Made by a program: the position numbers and the translations under genes
The notes under the pieces: generated by a model
Seen by the model: only the letters and a program-made list of their open reading frames with translations
What the model was told of the DNA's origin: nothing
Database searches by the model: none
Shown: positions 37,723 through 46,731 of the stretch, in pieces
Layout: the number at the start of each line of letters is the position of its first letter
Numbering within the stretch: position 1 is the first letter of the stretch
Assembly (NCBI RefSeq): GCF_018129005.1
Contig: NZ_JAAEDL010000003.1
Location: forward strand, 62,001-126,000
Reading direction: 5' to 3'
From: Neoroseomonas eburnea
Lineage (GTDB): Bacteria; Pseudomonadota; Alphaproteobacteria; Acetobacterales; Acetobacteraceae
DNA length: 64,000 bases

Positions 37723-38919
37723 TCACCGCGCGCCGGCGGGGGCGAGCGCCTTGTCGGCCGGTCGCGCATCCATCAGCCCGGCGACGATCGCCCGGCGCAC
37801 CGGCGCGAACGCCGCCCCGGCGCCGATCAGCGCCGCCCGCGCCAGCCGCGCCGGCGCCCGGTCGTCGGAATAGAGCCGTGCCACCGCATTGGTCGCCAGG
37901 AACAGCGGCAGCGTCGCGCGGCGATGCGCCGAAGCATAGCGCGCCAGCGCCCCGCCCTCACCCGGATCCCTGCCCGACCCGCGGATCCCAGCCGCCAGCA
38001 CCTCGGCGCCCGAGAGGCCGAAATTGAAGCCATGCGCGGTGACCGGGTGCATCCCGACCGCGGCATCGCCCAGCAGCGCCAGGCGCCGCCCCGCGAAGCG
38101 ATGCGCATAGACCGCGACCAGCGGATAGGCATGCCGCGTCGCCACCGGCCGCATGGCGCCGAGCCGCCCTTCGTAGCGCCGCGTCACCTCGTCGCCGAAC
38201 GCCTCTGCGTCCAGCGCCATCACCCGCTCCGCCTCATGCGGCGGCAGGGTGAGCACGACCGAGGACACATCCCCGTTCAGCGGCAGCATGGCGATGGTCT
38301 GGCCGTGGCCGAACCATTCCGTCGCGATGCCCTCATGCGGGCGTTCATGCGCCACGCGGGCGACGATCATGGTCCGCCCGAAATCCAGCATGGCGGCGCC
38401 GATGCCCGCCCGCCGCCGCGTCTCGGAGAACCGGGAATCGGCGGCGACGACCAGCGCGGCCCGCACGTCCTCGCCGCCATCGAGCGCGACCCGCGCGCCC
38501 GCGGGCAGCAGCGCCAGGCCCGTGACGGAGCGCCCCGCCACCAGCCGCGCATCCCGCCCGGCGGCGGCCATATCGAACAGGGCGCGCCGAATCAGGTGAT
38601 TGGGCACCAGCCGCCCGAGCGGCTCCTCTTCACCGCCCGGCGCGAAGCGCAGCGCGAAGGGCGTCGCGCCGTTGATCACCCTCGCCTCGCGTAGCGGCGC
38701 CGTCTCCGCCGCCGGGATTCGCTCCCAGGCGCCCAACGCACGCAGGATGGCCTGCGAGCGATGGGTCAGCGCGATCTCCCGCCCATCGAAGGCCGGTTCG
38801 GCGATGGATGCCTCGGGCGATCGCTCGAGCAGCGTCACCCGCAGCCCGCTGCCCTCCAGCGCGCAGGCAAGGGCGAGCCCGGCCGGTCCCGCCCCGATGA
38901 TCGCGACATCCGTTTCCAT
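37723..38919 (-). CDS. UbiH/UbiF/UbiM-type FAD monooxygenase for ubiquinone synthesis
   Basis: 398 residues. The FAD motif is AIIGAGPAGLALACALEGSG, and the second FAD site is GDAAVGMHPVTAHGFNFGL, the wording typical of the UbiM subgroup. It belongs to the class A flavin monooxygenases that hydroxylate the ubiquinone ring. UbiM enzymes are known to act at more than one ring position in alphaproteobacteria with few hydroxylases. ubiA lies elsewhere in the window (51406). Stands alone between convergent and divergent genes. Confidence 0.85.
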   Translation of the reverse strand: METDVAIIGAGPAGLALACALEGSGLRVTLLERSPEASIAEPAFDGREIALTHRSQAILRALGAWERIPAAETAPLREARVINGATPFALRFAPGGEEEPLGRLVPNHLIRRALFDMAAAGRDARLVAGRSVTGLALLPAGARVALDGGEDVRAALVVAADSRFSETRRRAGIGAAMLDFGRTMIVARVAHERPHEGIATEWFGHGQTIAMLPLNGDVSSVVLTLPPHEAERVMALDAEAFGDEVTRRYEGRLGAMRPVATRHAYPLVAVYAHRFAGRRLALLGDAAVGMHPVTAHGFNFGLSGAEVLAAGIRGSGRDPGEGGALARYASAHRRATLPLFLATNAVARLYSDDRAPARLARAALIGAGAAFAPVRRAIVAGLMDARPADKALAPAGAR

Positions 38920-38974
38920 GACCCTGTCTCTCCCGGACGCCCCGCGGCGTCCCTGATCCGGCGCAACGGGCGCG

Positions 38975-39676
38975 TCAGCCCTCCGCGTCTTCCTCCAGCG
39001 CGCGGCCGGCCCGGTGCCGTCGCAGCAGCATGTAGCCGAGCGCCGCCGAAACCGCGAACAGCCCCGCCGCCAGGCCGAGCTGCCACGCCCCGTCCACCCG
39101 GATACCCTTGCCGAGCAGGGCGAAGATCACCGTCTGCGGCAGGTAGCCGATGGCCGAGGCCGCCAGGAACGGCACGAAGGGGATCGCCGCCATCCCGGCC
39201 AGCAGGTTCAGCGCCAGGTTGTTGCCCACCGGCAGCAGCCGCAGCGCCAGTGTCGCGTTGAAGGGGCTTCCGGCCAGCACGTCGCGCAGCGGCCGCAGCC
39301 GGTGGCCGAAGCGCCCGGCCAGCCGCCGTTCCGCCCAGCCCCGCCCGACCGCCCGCGCCCAGGCATAGGAGACGGCGCAGCCGACCGCCTGGGCGACCAG
39401 CGACAGCGCCGTCCCCTCCACCGTGCCGAAGGCATAGCCGGCGAGGAAGGCCACCCCCTGTCGCGGCGCCCCCGCCGCGGTCGCCGCCGCCCCCATGGCC
39501 ACGAAGACCACATCGCCGAGCAGCCCCTGCCCGAGCACCCATTGATCCACCCAGCCGGTGCCGGGCGCGAAGCCGACGCTGCGCAGCAGCAGCCCCGCCG
39601 CCGCCAGCCCGATCGCGAGGATCGCCAGCTTCAGCAGCGCCCTGCGCCGCCGCGCCGCCGCGGCTTCGGCGGTCAT
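38975..39676 (-). CDS. VTT/DedA-like (TVP38/TMEM64) membrane protein
   Basis: 233 residues from ATG at 39676, which overlaps the stop of the glycosyltransferase gene (ATGA). About five to six membrane segments. The VTT domain is seen in AGYAFGTVEGTALSL and in the conserved RLLPVGNNLALNLLAG followed by FLAASAIGYLPQTVIFALLG. VTT/DedA proteins flip lipids such as undecaprenyl phosphate. Coupling to a dolichol-phosphate-type glycosyltransferase supports a role in lipid-linked sugar handling. Confidence 0.82.
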   Translation of the reverse strand: MTAEAAAARRRRALLKLAILAIGLAAAGLLLRSVGFAPGTGWVDQWVLGQGLLGDVVFVAMGAAATAAGAPRQGVAFLAGYAFGTVEGTALSLVAQAVGCAVSYAWARAVGRGWAERRLAGRFGHRLRPLRDVLAGSPFNATLALRLLPVGNNLALNLLAGMAAIPFVPFLAASAIGYLPQTVIFALLGKGIRVDGAWQLGLAAGLFAVSAALGYMLLRRHRAGRALEEDAEG

Positions 39677-40461
39677 GGCCCCTCGTCGCGCTCGATCGCC
39701 GGCCGCCGGCCGCGCCGCTGCAGCCAGGCCACCCCCACCAGGTCGAACAGCCCGACCAGCAACCGGTCGAGCGTCCCGTAGTTGGAGGTGCCGCGCACCC
39801 GCGGCCGATGGTTGACCGGCTCGCTCACCACCGTCCCGCCCTGGCGCAGCGTCAGCGCCGGCAGGTAGCGGTGCATGTGGTCGAAATGGGGAAGTTCGAG
39901 GAACAGGTCGCGCGGAAACACCTTGAGGCCGCAGCCGGTATCCGGCGTCGCATCCCGCAGCAGGCGGGACCGCACCGCATTGGCGATGCGGCTGGTGTAG
40001 CGCTTCACCCCGCTGTCCTTGCGGTTCACCCGGTGGCCGGCGACCAGGGTGCGCCGGCCGGCGGCGTGCTCGGCCTCGGCGCGGGCGAGCAGGCGCGGAA
40101 TATCGGCCGGGTCGTTCTGCCCGTCCCCGTCCAGGGTGGCGATCCAGGTGCCGCGCGCCGCCTTCACGCCGGTGACGATCGCGGCCGACTGGCCGCAGGA
40201 GTCGCGATGACGGATCGCCCGCAGCGGCGCGCCGGCGGCGCGCGCCTCGCGCAGCGCCTCGGGGGTCGCGTCGGTCGATCCGTCGTCGACATAGACGATC
40301 TCGTGCGGCACGGCGGCGAGCGCGGCCTCGATCTCCGCCACGAGGGGCGCGATGTTCGGCGCCTCGTTGCGGACGGGGATGACGACGGAGAGCTTCGGGG
40401 GCGCGGCGGCATCCGGCGCCGCCGCGGCGGGCCCGGACCCGGCGCGGGGCGCGGGAACCAT
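39673..40461 (-). CDS. Family 2 glycosyltransferase, dolichol-P-mannose synthase-like
   Basis: 262 residues. The GT-A fold starts at KLSVVIPVRNEAPNIAPL, with YVDDGSTDATPEAL, then TLDGDGQNDPADIP (metal-binding DxD-like), and a SRIANAVRSRLLRD plus DTGCGLKVFPRDLF block typical of DPM1-like enzymes. It should transfer a sugar from a nucleotide to a polyprenyl phosphate at the membrane. There is no second membrane domain of the GtrB type. It is translationally coupled to the VTT membrane gene. Confidence 0.85.
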   Translation of the reverse strand: MVPAPRAGSGPAAAAPDAAAPPKLSVVIPVRNEAPNIAPLVAEIEAALAAVPHEIVYVDDGSTDATPEALREARAAGAPLRAIRHRDSCGQSAAIVTGVKAARGTWIATLDGDGQNDPADIPRLLARAEAEHAAGRRTLVAGHRVNRKDSGVKRYTSRIANAVRSRLLRDATPDTGCGLKVFPRDLFLELPHFDHMHRYLPALTLRQGGTVVSEPVNHRPRVRGTSNYGTLDRLLVGLFDLVGVAWLQRRGRRPAIERDEGP

Positions 40462-40548
40462 GCGGCGGGCGGTAGCAGCCCGGCCCTTCCCGGGCAAGCA
40501 GCCGCCGCCCCCCGTGCGCAGCGCGGGCGGCTCCCCTATATCGCGCCG

Positions 40549-41637
40549 ATGCCTTTCGATCCCCGCGCCCAGGCCGTTCCACCCGCCGAAGACTCCGCCG
40601 ACCGCCGCCGCGCCGTGGCGCGATGGCTGCTGTTCGTGGCCGCCCTGGTCTGGATCATGGTCGCGATCGGCGGTGCCACGCGGCTGACCGGATCCGGCCT
40701 TTCGATCATGGAATGGGCGCCGGTCACGGGTATGCTGCCGCCGCTCTCGGATGCGGAGTGGCAGCGCCTTTACGATCTCTACCGGACCATCCCGCAGTAT
40801 CAGCTCGTCAACCGCGGCTTCGGTATGGAAGGCTTCAAGGAGATCTTCTGGCTGGAGTGGACCCACCGCTTCTGGGGGCGGCTGATCGGCATCGCCTATG
40901 TCGCCGGCCTCGCCTGGTTCTGGCTGCGCGGGCGGGTCCCCGCGGGCCTCAAGCCGCGCCTGCTGCTGCTGCTGGCGCTCGGCGGGCTGCAGGGGGCGGT
41001 GGGCTGGTTCATGGTCGCCTCCGGCTTCGAGGCCGACCGCACCGCCGTCTCTCCCTACCGTCTCGTGATCCATCTCGGCATGGCGCTGCTGCTCTATGCC
41101 ATGCTCCTCTGGACCGCGATGACACTGCTGCGCCCGATGCCCGAGCCGAGGCCCGCGCCGCCGGCCCTGCGCCGCTGGACCCATGCCGCAGCGGGGCTGG
41201 CGCTGCTCGCCATGCTCGCCGGCGGCTTTGTTGCGGGCATCCGGGCCGGCTTCGACTACAATACCTTTCCTCTGATGGAGGGACGCCTGGTGCCCGAGGG
41301 CTATTGGCGCCTGGAACCGGCCTGGAAGAATCTCACCGCGAATATCCCGGCGGTCCAGTTCAACCACCGGCTGCTCGCGACCGCGGCGCTGGCCGCTTCG
41401 GCGTGGGCGGCGCTGCTCGCATGGCGCAGCCTGCCGCGCGGGCGCGTGCGCGGCGCGATCATCGGTCTCGGCATCGCCGTCGCCCTGCAATACGCACTCG
41501 GCGTTGCGACCCTGCTCGCGGTGGTCCCGGCTTGGCTCGGCACGCTGCACCAGGCCGTCGCCGTGCTGGTGCTGACCGGGGCCATGCTCGCCATGCACGC
41601 GCTGCGTCGCCCCGCCGCATCGGTCACGCCCGGGTGA
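40549..41637 (+). CDS. ctaA: Heme A synthase (Cox15/CtaA)
   Basis: 362 residues from ATG at 40549, eight membrane segments. His ligands are seen in WLEWTHRFWGRLIG, YRLVIHLGMALLLY, VQFNHRLLATAAL and TLHQAVAVLVL. The start block VAIGGATRLTGSGLSIMEW is typical of the alphaproteobacterial/mitochondrial type. It oxidises heme O to heme A for aa3-type cytochrome oxidase. Its stop overlaps the GTG of the histidine kinase gene. Confidence 0.95.
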   Translation: MPFDPRAQAVPPAEDSADRRRAVARWLLFVAALVWIMVAIGGATRLTGSGLSIMEWAPVTGMLPPLSDAEWQRLYDLYRTIPQYQLVNRGFGMEGFKEIFWLEWTHRFWGRLIGIAYVAGLAWFWLRGRVPAGLKPRLLLLLALGGLQGAVGWFMVASGFEADRTAVSPYRLVIHLGMALLLYAMLLWTAMTLLRPMPEPRPAPPALRRWTHAAAGLALLAMLAGGFVAGIRAGFDYNTFPLMEGRLVPEGYWRLEPAWKNLTANIPAVQFNHRLLATAALAASAWAALLAWRSLPRGRVRGAIIGLGIAVALQYALGVATLLAVVPAWLGTLHQAVAVLVLTGAMLAMHALRRPAASVTPG

Positions 41638-44270
41638 CGGCGGAGAGCGCCACGTTTCTGGCCCTCGGGGCCCTGCCCCACCCTGTCATGGTTGTGGACG
41701 GGGAGGATCGGCTGGTCTTCGCCAATGCGGCGCTATGTCACGCGACAGGCGCCGATCCGGCGCGCCTCCCGCCCGGGACCGCGCTGCGCGACATCTTCCT
41801 GCTGCTCGCCGCGCGGGGCCTGCTCGGCCCCGGCGACCCGGCCGCCCTGGCTGAGGCGGCGCTGGCGGAGGACCGCAATGCGCCCCGCCAGCGCCACCAG
41901 CGCAGCGCCGACGGGCGCCAGGTGGCGGAGATCATGACCGCGCCGCTGCCCGGGGGCGGCTTCGTGCTCTGCGCGCCGGACGTCACGGCGCTCTTCCGCG
42001 CCGAAGGCGAGGCACGCGAGAAGGCGATGCTGCTCGAGCGCGTGCTCGACACCCAGCGCGGCGGCGTGGCGCTGTTCGACGAGGCACAGCGCCTGGTCCT
42101 CCACAACCTCGCCTACCGGCGCCATGCCGGCGCGACACCGGAGATGCTGGCCGGCCGACCGACGCTGCAGGAGGTGATGGAGAGCCTCGATCGGGCCGGC
42201 GAATTCCTCACCACCCGCGAGCGCGCGCATCTCGACGAGGCCATCGCCGCCGACCGCCGCAAGCCGCGCATTGCCGCGCGCGAGCGCAGCGACGGCTCGG
42301 TCGTGCGCTTCATCAGTTCGCCGCAGCCCGGTGGCGGCTTCCTGATCGAGACCGACGACGTCACCGACCTGAGCCGGGCCGAGGATGAGGCCCGCCGCCG
42401 TGCTGCCATCCTCGACGGCGTGCTGGAGGCCCTGCCGCACGGCATTTGCGTCTGGACGCCCGACCGCCGCGTGGCGATGTTCAACGCGGCCTATGTGCGC
42501 CTGATGGAAGGTGCGCCGCTGCAGGTGGGCGACACGCTGGAGGCGGTGATCCGGCGCCGCGCCGAGGCCGGCGAATACGGTCCGGGCGAAGCCGAGGAAG
42601 TCTATGCGCGGGAGATGGCGCGCGACACGAGCCGCCCCCAGCAGCGGCTTCGCCAGCGTGCGAACGGCACCGCGCTCGACGTCCGCACCGCGCCGCTGCC
42701 CGATGGCGGCTATGTCTCGGTCGTCACCGACATCACCGCGGTGTGGCGGGCGGAGGAGGAGGCACGGCACCGCGCCGCCGTGCTCGAAGCCGCCATGGGC
42801 GCGATGCGCCATGGCCTCGTGGTCTATGGCCCGGACCGCAAGGTGATCACGGCGAACGCCCTGGCCGGCGTGCTGGCCGGCCACGCGCCGGGGGAGATCC
42901 GTCCCGGCCGCAGCCTCGACGAGCTGGTCGGCATGCTGCACGCATCGGGGCGCCTCGGCCCCGATGCGGACCGGCTGGCGCGCGCCGCATTGGAACTCGA
43001 CCGCAGCAAGCCTTACCGCGGCGTGCGCGAGACGCCCGAGGGCCGGGTGCTCGAGGTCTCCTCCGACCCGACACCGGATGGCGGCTTCGTCGTCACCCAT
43101 GTCGACATCACCGCGCTCGCACACGCGCAGACCGAGGCCGAGCACCGCGCCAGCATCCTGCAGGTGATGCTCGAGAACATGCGCCACGGCATCTGCCTGT
43201 TCGACGCGGAGGGCCGCGTGGTGGCGGCAAACGCGCTCGCCGCGGCGATGACCGGCCTTTCGCCCGAGGCATTCCGGCCCGGCCGCCATATCCTGGACCT
43301 GCGCGAGGAGCAGATCCGCATGGGCGAATACGGCGTGTCCGGAGATTCGCTCGCGACGCTCGGCACGCGCAGGGAGGAGCCGCTGCGCGCCCCCGACCGC
43401 TACATCCGCCGTCGCCCCAGCGGCCTCATCGTCGAGGTGACCACGGACCGCACGCCGGATGGCGGTTACGTGCGCACCTACAGCGACGTCAGCGAGGACC
43501 ACCGCATCCGCGACGAGCTCGAGCATGCGCGCAGCGCCGCCGAAGCCGCGAGCGAAGCGAAGTCGCGCTTCCTCGCGACCATGAGCCACGAGCTCCGCAC
43601 GCCGCTCTCGGCCGTCATCGGCTTCGCGGAGGCGCTGATGGTCGATCCCGACCCCGAGCGCGTGGTGGACTACGCCGGGGCCGTGCGCGACGCCGGGCGG
43701 CAGCTGCTCGCGCTGATCGAGGACATCCTGGAAGTCTCCCGCGCCGGCAGGGCCGAGGACGAGGCGTCGTTCGGCCTGATCGACATCCCCGCGCTCGCCG
43801 CCGCGCTCGGCCAGACCGCGGCGGCGAAGGCGCAGGCGGCAGGCCTTGCCTTCGAGATCGATGCGCCGCCCGGCCTGCCCCATGCGCGCTGCGACGAGCG
43901 CCGGCTGCGCCGCATCCTGCGCGTGCTGCTCGACAATGCGATGAAGTTCACCCCGCTGGGCGGGCAGGTGCGGCTCGCAGTCGCGCGGGATGCTTCGGGC
44001 GGCCTGACCTTCCGGGTGGCCGACACCGGCATCGGCATGCCGCGGGAGGATATCGCCCGCGCCTTCGAGCCCTTCACCCAGCTCGAATCCTCCCATGCGC
44101 GGCGGTTCTCCGGCTCCGGCCTCGGCCTGCACCTGGCGAAGGTGCTGGCGGAATCCATGGGCGCGACGCTGACGCTCGACAGCGCCCCGGGCGCCGGCAC
44201 CACCGCCACCCTTCGCCTGCCGCCGCGGATCACCATCTCTGCGGAAGCGGCGACCCAGGAGATGACATGA
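41634..44270 (+). CDS. Five-PAS sensor histidine kinase
   Basis: 878 residues from GTG at 41634, overlapping the ctaA stop (GTGA). Five tandem PAS-like domains (roughly residues 10-125, 132-250, 257-372, 381-495, 505-625) share the patterns 'MRHGICLFD/VYGPD' and '(T/S)PDGGFV'. The HisKA phospho-acceptor is His652 in SHELRTPLSAVIG. The HATPase has DNAMKFTPLGG, DTGIGM and GSGLGLHLA. No membrane segment or receiver domain, so it is a cytosolic sensor that signals to an unlinked regulator. The PAS repeats look like recent internal duplicates. The ATGA overlap with tldD follows. Confidence 0.92.
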   Translation: MTAESATFLALGALPHPVMVVDGEDRLVFANAALCHATGADPARLPPGTALRDIFLLLAARGLLGPGDPAALAEAALAEDRNAPRQRHQRSADGRQVAEIMTAPLPGGGFVLCAPDVTALFRAEGEAREKAMLLERVLDTQRGGVALFDEAQRLVLHNLAYRRHAGATPEMLAGRPTLQEVMESLDRAGEFLTTRERAHLDEAIAADRRKPRIAARERSDGSVVRFISSPQPGGGFLIETDDVTDLSRAEDEARRRAAILDGVLEALPHGICVWTPDRRVAMFNAAYVRLMEGAPLQVGDTLEAVIRRRAEAGEYGPGEAEEVYAREMARDTSRPQQRLRQRANGTALDVRTAPLPDGGYVSVVTDITAVWRAEEEARHRAAVLEAAMGAMRHGLVVYGPDRKVITANALAGVLAGHAPGEIRPGRSLDELVGMLHASGRLGPDADRLARAALELDRSKPYRGVRETPEGRVLEVSSDPTPDGGFVVTHVDITALAHAQTEAEHRASILQVMLENMRHGICLFDAEGRVVAANALAAAMTGLSPEAFRPGRHILDLREEQIRMGEYGVSGDSLATLGTRREEPLRAPDRYIRRRPSGLIVEVTTDRTPDGGYVRTYSDVSEDHRIRDELEHARSAAEAASEAKSRFLATMSHELRTPLSAVIGFAEALMVDPDPERVVDYAGAVRDAGRQLLALIEDILEVSRAGRAEDEASFGLIDIPALAAALGQTAAAKAQAAGLAFEIDAPPGLPHARCDERRLRRILRVLLDNAMKFTPLGGQVRLAVARDASGGLTFRVADTGIGMPREDIARAFEPFTQLESSHARRFSGSGLGLHLAKVLAESMGATLTLDSAPGAGTTATLRLPPRITISAEAATQEMT

Positions 44271-45694
44271 CCGCCCTTGCCACCACCGATGCCCTGTTCT
44301 TCGGCCTGCTCGACCGCGACGCGGCCGAGCGCCGCCTGCGCGAGGCAACGGCGGGATGCGAGGACGGCGAACTCTTCCTCGAGTACCGGGAAAGCGAGGC
44401 GATCTCGCTGGAGGACGGGCGCATCCGCGCGGCCTCCTACGACGCGACGCGCGGCTTCGGCCTGCGGGCGGTGGCCGGCGAGGCGGCCGGCTATGCCCAT
44501 GCGGGCGAACTCTCCGACGCCGCGCTGGCGCGCGCCGCGGAGACGGTGGCGACCGTGCGCCAGGGCCGCTCCGGCAGGCTGGAGGCCGGGCCGCGGGCGA
44601 CCAATGCCCGGCTCTATTCCGATGCCAACCCGCTGGCGGCAATGGATTTCGCCGCCAAGACCGCCCTGCTGCAGGAGATCGACGCCTTCGCCCGCGCCCG
44701 CGACCCGCGCGTGGTGCAGGTGATGGCCTCGATCACCGGCGAGTGGCAGGCGGTGCAGATCCTGCGGCCCGATGGCCAGCGCGTGGCGGACCTCCGCCCG
44801 CTGGTGCGCATGAACGTCGCCGTGGTGGTGGAGGTGGACGGGCGCCGCGAGACCGGGTCCTTCGGCACGGGCGGGCGCTTCGACTATGGCCGCATCCTCA
44901 CGGAGGCGCAGTGGAAGGCTGCGGTGGACGAAGCGCTGCGCCAGGCGCTGGTGAACCTCGACAGCGTCCCCGCCCCGGCCGGCGAGATGGAAGTGGTGCT
45001 CGGCCCCGGCTGGCCCGGCATCCTGCTGCACGAGGCGATCGGCCACGGGCTGGAGGGCGACTTCAACCGCAAGAAGACCTCGGCCTTCGCGGGGCTGCTC
45101 GGCCAGCGCATCGCCGCCCCCGGCGTGACGGTGGTGGATGACGGCACCCTGCCCGACCGCCGCGGCTCGCTCACGGTCGATGACGAAGGCACGCCCACCA
45201 ACCGCACCGTGCTGATCGAGGATGGCATCCTCACGGGGTTCCTGCAGGACCGTCAGAACGCCCGGCTGATGGGGGTCGCGCCGACCGGCAACGGCCGCCG
45301 CCAGTCCTTCGCGCACATCCCGATGCCGCGCATGACCAACACGGTGATGCTGGGCGGGGCGCATGCGCCGGAGGAGGTGCTGGCGAGCGTGAAGCGCGGC
45401 CTCTACGCCGTGAATTTCGGCGGCGGGCAGGTCGACATCACCTCGGGCAAGTTCGTCTTCAGCGCTTCCGAGGCCTACCTGATCGAGGACGGCAGGATCG
45501 GCCCGCCGGTGAAGGGCGCCACGCTGATCGGCAACGGCGCCGATGCCCTGACCAAGGTGACGATGGTCGGCAACGACATGGCGCTCGATCCCGGCATCGG
45601 CACCTGCGGCAAGCAGGGACAGGGCGTGCCGGTGGGCGTCGGCCAGCCGACGCTGAAGATGGCCGGGCTGACGGTGGGCGGCACGGCGGTCTGA
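44267..45694 (+). CDS. tldD: TldD metalloprotease subunit
   Basis: 475 residues. Zinc-binding motif HEAIGHGLEGD (HExxxH, residue ~260), and the C-terminal DPGIGTCGKQGQGVPVG with the conserved Cys. It forms a heterodimer with TldE/PmbA that degrades unfolded or modified peptides, and helps with CcdA and microcin B17. The partner gene is not in the window. The start overlaps the histidine kinase stop by four bases. Confidence 0.95.
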   Translation: MTALATTDALFFGLLDRDAAERRLREATAGCEDGELFLEYRESEAISLEDGRIRAASYDATRGFGLRAVAGEAAGYAHAGELSDAALARAAETVATVRQGRSGRLEAGPRATNARLYSDANPLAAMDFAAKTALLQEIDAFARARDPRVVQVMASITGEWQAVQILRPDGQRVADLRPLVRMNVAVVVEVDGRRETGSFGTGGRFDYGRILTEAQWKAAVDEALRQALVNLDSVPAPAGEMEVVLGPGWPGILLHEAIGHGLEGDFNRKKTSAFAGLLGQRIAAPGVTVVDDGTLPDRRGSLTVDDEGTPTNRTVLIEDGILTGFLQDRQNARLMGVAPTGNGRRQSFAHIPMPRMTNTVMLGGAHAPEEVLASVKRGLYAVNFGGGQVDITSGKFVFSASEAYLIEDGRIGPPVKGATLIGNGADALTKVTMVGNDMALDPGIGTCGKQGQGVPVGVGQPTLKMAGLTVGGTAV

Positions 45695-45995
45695 TACCGA
45701 CGGCGGCTATTCGCGACCGCTGGCATCCGCCGTTTCGTGCCCTCGGACGCCGGGCGCAGACCTCGGGTTTGCTTGGCTTCGCCGGACCACCGGCGGGCCG
45801 CTTTCGCGGCCTCGGCACGCGTCAAGAACCCGTGCCGCTGGTATGACGCAGGCAGCCGGGGCGCTGGGCCGGATCCAGTCGCCCCGGCGGGCCAAGAGCA
45901 GACCCCGATCAGTCGGAATCACCCGATCGGGCGAAGATGATCGCGGAAAGAACTGGCTGAAGTGGTTGCCGCAAGCCGAGGCGAGCGGAAGCCGC
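45695..45995. other. Intergenic region between tldD and TetR gene
   Basis: 301 bases between convergent genes. No gene, dispersed repeat unit or clear terminator was recognised. The region is less GC-rich near 45940-45960. Nothing further can be supported. Confidence 0.4.
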
Positions 45996-46655
45996 TCAGG
46001 CGCGTGCCGCCTCCGCCTCGATCAGCCGGACCATCGCCTCGGCGAGCAGGCGCGGCGTCGCTTCGTCATGGATCCCGAACGGCCCGGGATCCACGAGCAT
46101 CATATTGTTCAGCGTTCCGAACAGGATCTGGAACGCGAAGCGCACCGCATCCGCCGCCGCCGGCGAAGCCGTGGGGCCGAGCAGGCCGAGGATGACCGGC
46201 AGCGTCCGCTCCACCCGCACCTGGCCAAGGTCGCGCAGCGGCGACCAGGCTCCCTCATCCACCCTTGCGGCGCGGAGCGAGGCACGGATCAGTCCCTCGT
46301 ACCGACGCCGCCAGCGCACCGAATTCGCCACCAGCGGGCCGAGGTAGTCGCGCAGCGACGCCGGCGGCACGTGCTCCGGCGCCGGCGCGGCCTCCATGTC
46401 GCGCATCGCCTCGGTCACGACCACCTGCTGCACCGCGCGCAGATAGGCCTCCTTGCTCTCGAAGCGCGCGTAGAACGAACCGGTGGTCACCCCTGCCGCC
46501 GCGCAGAGATCCGCGATCGACAGCGCATCGAAGCTGCGGTCGCGCAGCAGTTCCAGGCCCGCCTCGATCAGCGCCAGCATGACGGTGCGGCTGCGCTCCT
46601 GCCGGGCGGGATGCACGCCCGGGAGGTCAAGGCCGTCGAGCACAGAGGCGTCCAT
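45996..46655 (-). CDS. TetR-family repressor
   Basis: 219 residues. The N-terminal helix-turn-helix reads LSIADLCAAAGVTTGSFYARFESKEAYLRAV (residues ~45-75 of the protein in two parts), typical of TetR. The C-terminal ~140 residues are a divergent helical ligand domain. It faces the TauD-type dioxygenase gene across 76 bases that contain a perfect palindrome, so it most likely represses both genes and is released by the dioxygenase's substrate. Confidence 0.9.
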   Translation of the reverse strand: MDASVLDGLDLPGVHPARQERSRTVMLALIEAGLELLRDRSFDALSIADLCAAAGVTTGSFYARFESKEAYLRAVQQVVVTEAMRDMEAAPAPEHVPPASLRDYLGPLVANSVRWRRRYEGLIRASLRAARVDEGAWSPLRDLGQVRVERTLPVILGLLGPTASPAAADAVRFAFQILFGTLNNMMLVDPGPFGIHDEATPRLLAEAMVRLIEAEAARA

Positions 46656-46673
46656 CGTGAAATCTCCGGCTTG

Positions 46674-46693
46674 ACTAGAATTAGAATTCTAGT
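46674..46693. promoter_or_regulatory. Palindromic operator between TetR and TauD genes
   Basis: A perfect inverted repeat of two 9-bp arms with an AG centre (ACTAGAATT-AG-AATTCTAGT). It is AT-rich in a very GC-rich genome and centred 28 bases from the TetR start. A TTGACT hexamer at 46671-46676 overlaps its left arm, so binding would block polymerase. Confidence 0.85.
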
Positions 46694-46731
46694 TTTCTTT
46701 ACACCGAGGAACAACCAGAAGGAAGCCGCCG

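Noticed and set aside
41733..44642. Minus-strand open frame of 969 codons
   Set aside because: Antisense of the five-PAS kinase; its internal repeats merely mirror the PAS duplications.
45695..45995. tRNA or small RNA gene in the tldD-TetR gap
   Set aside because: No cloverleaf, TTCGANNCC-type loop or strong terminator could be found by eye.
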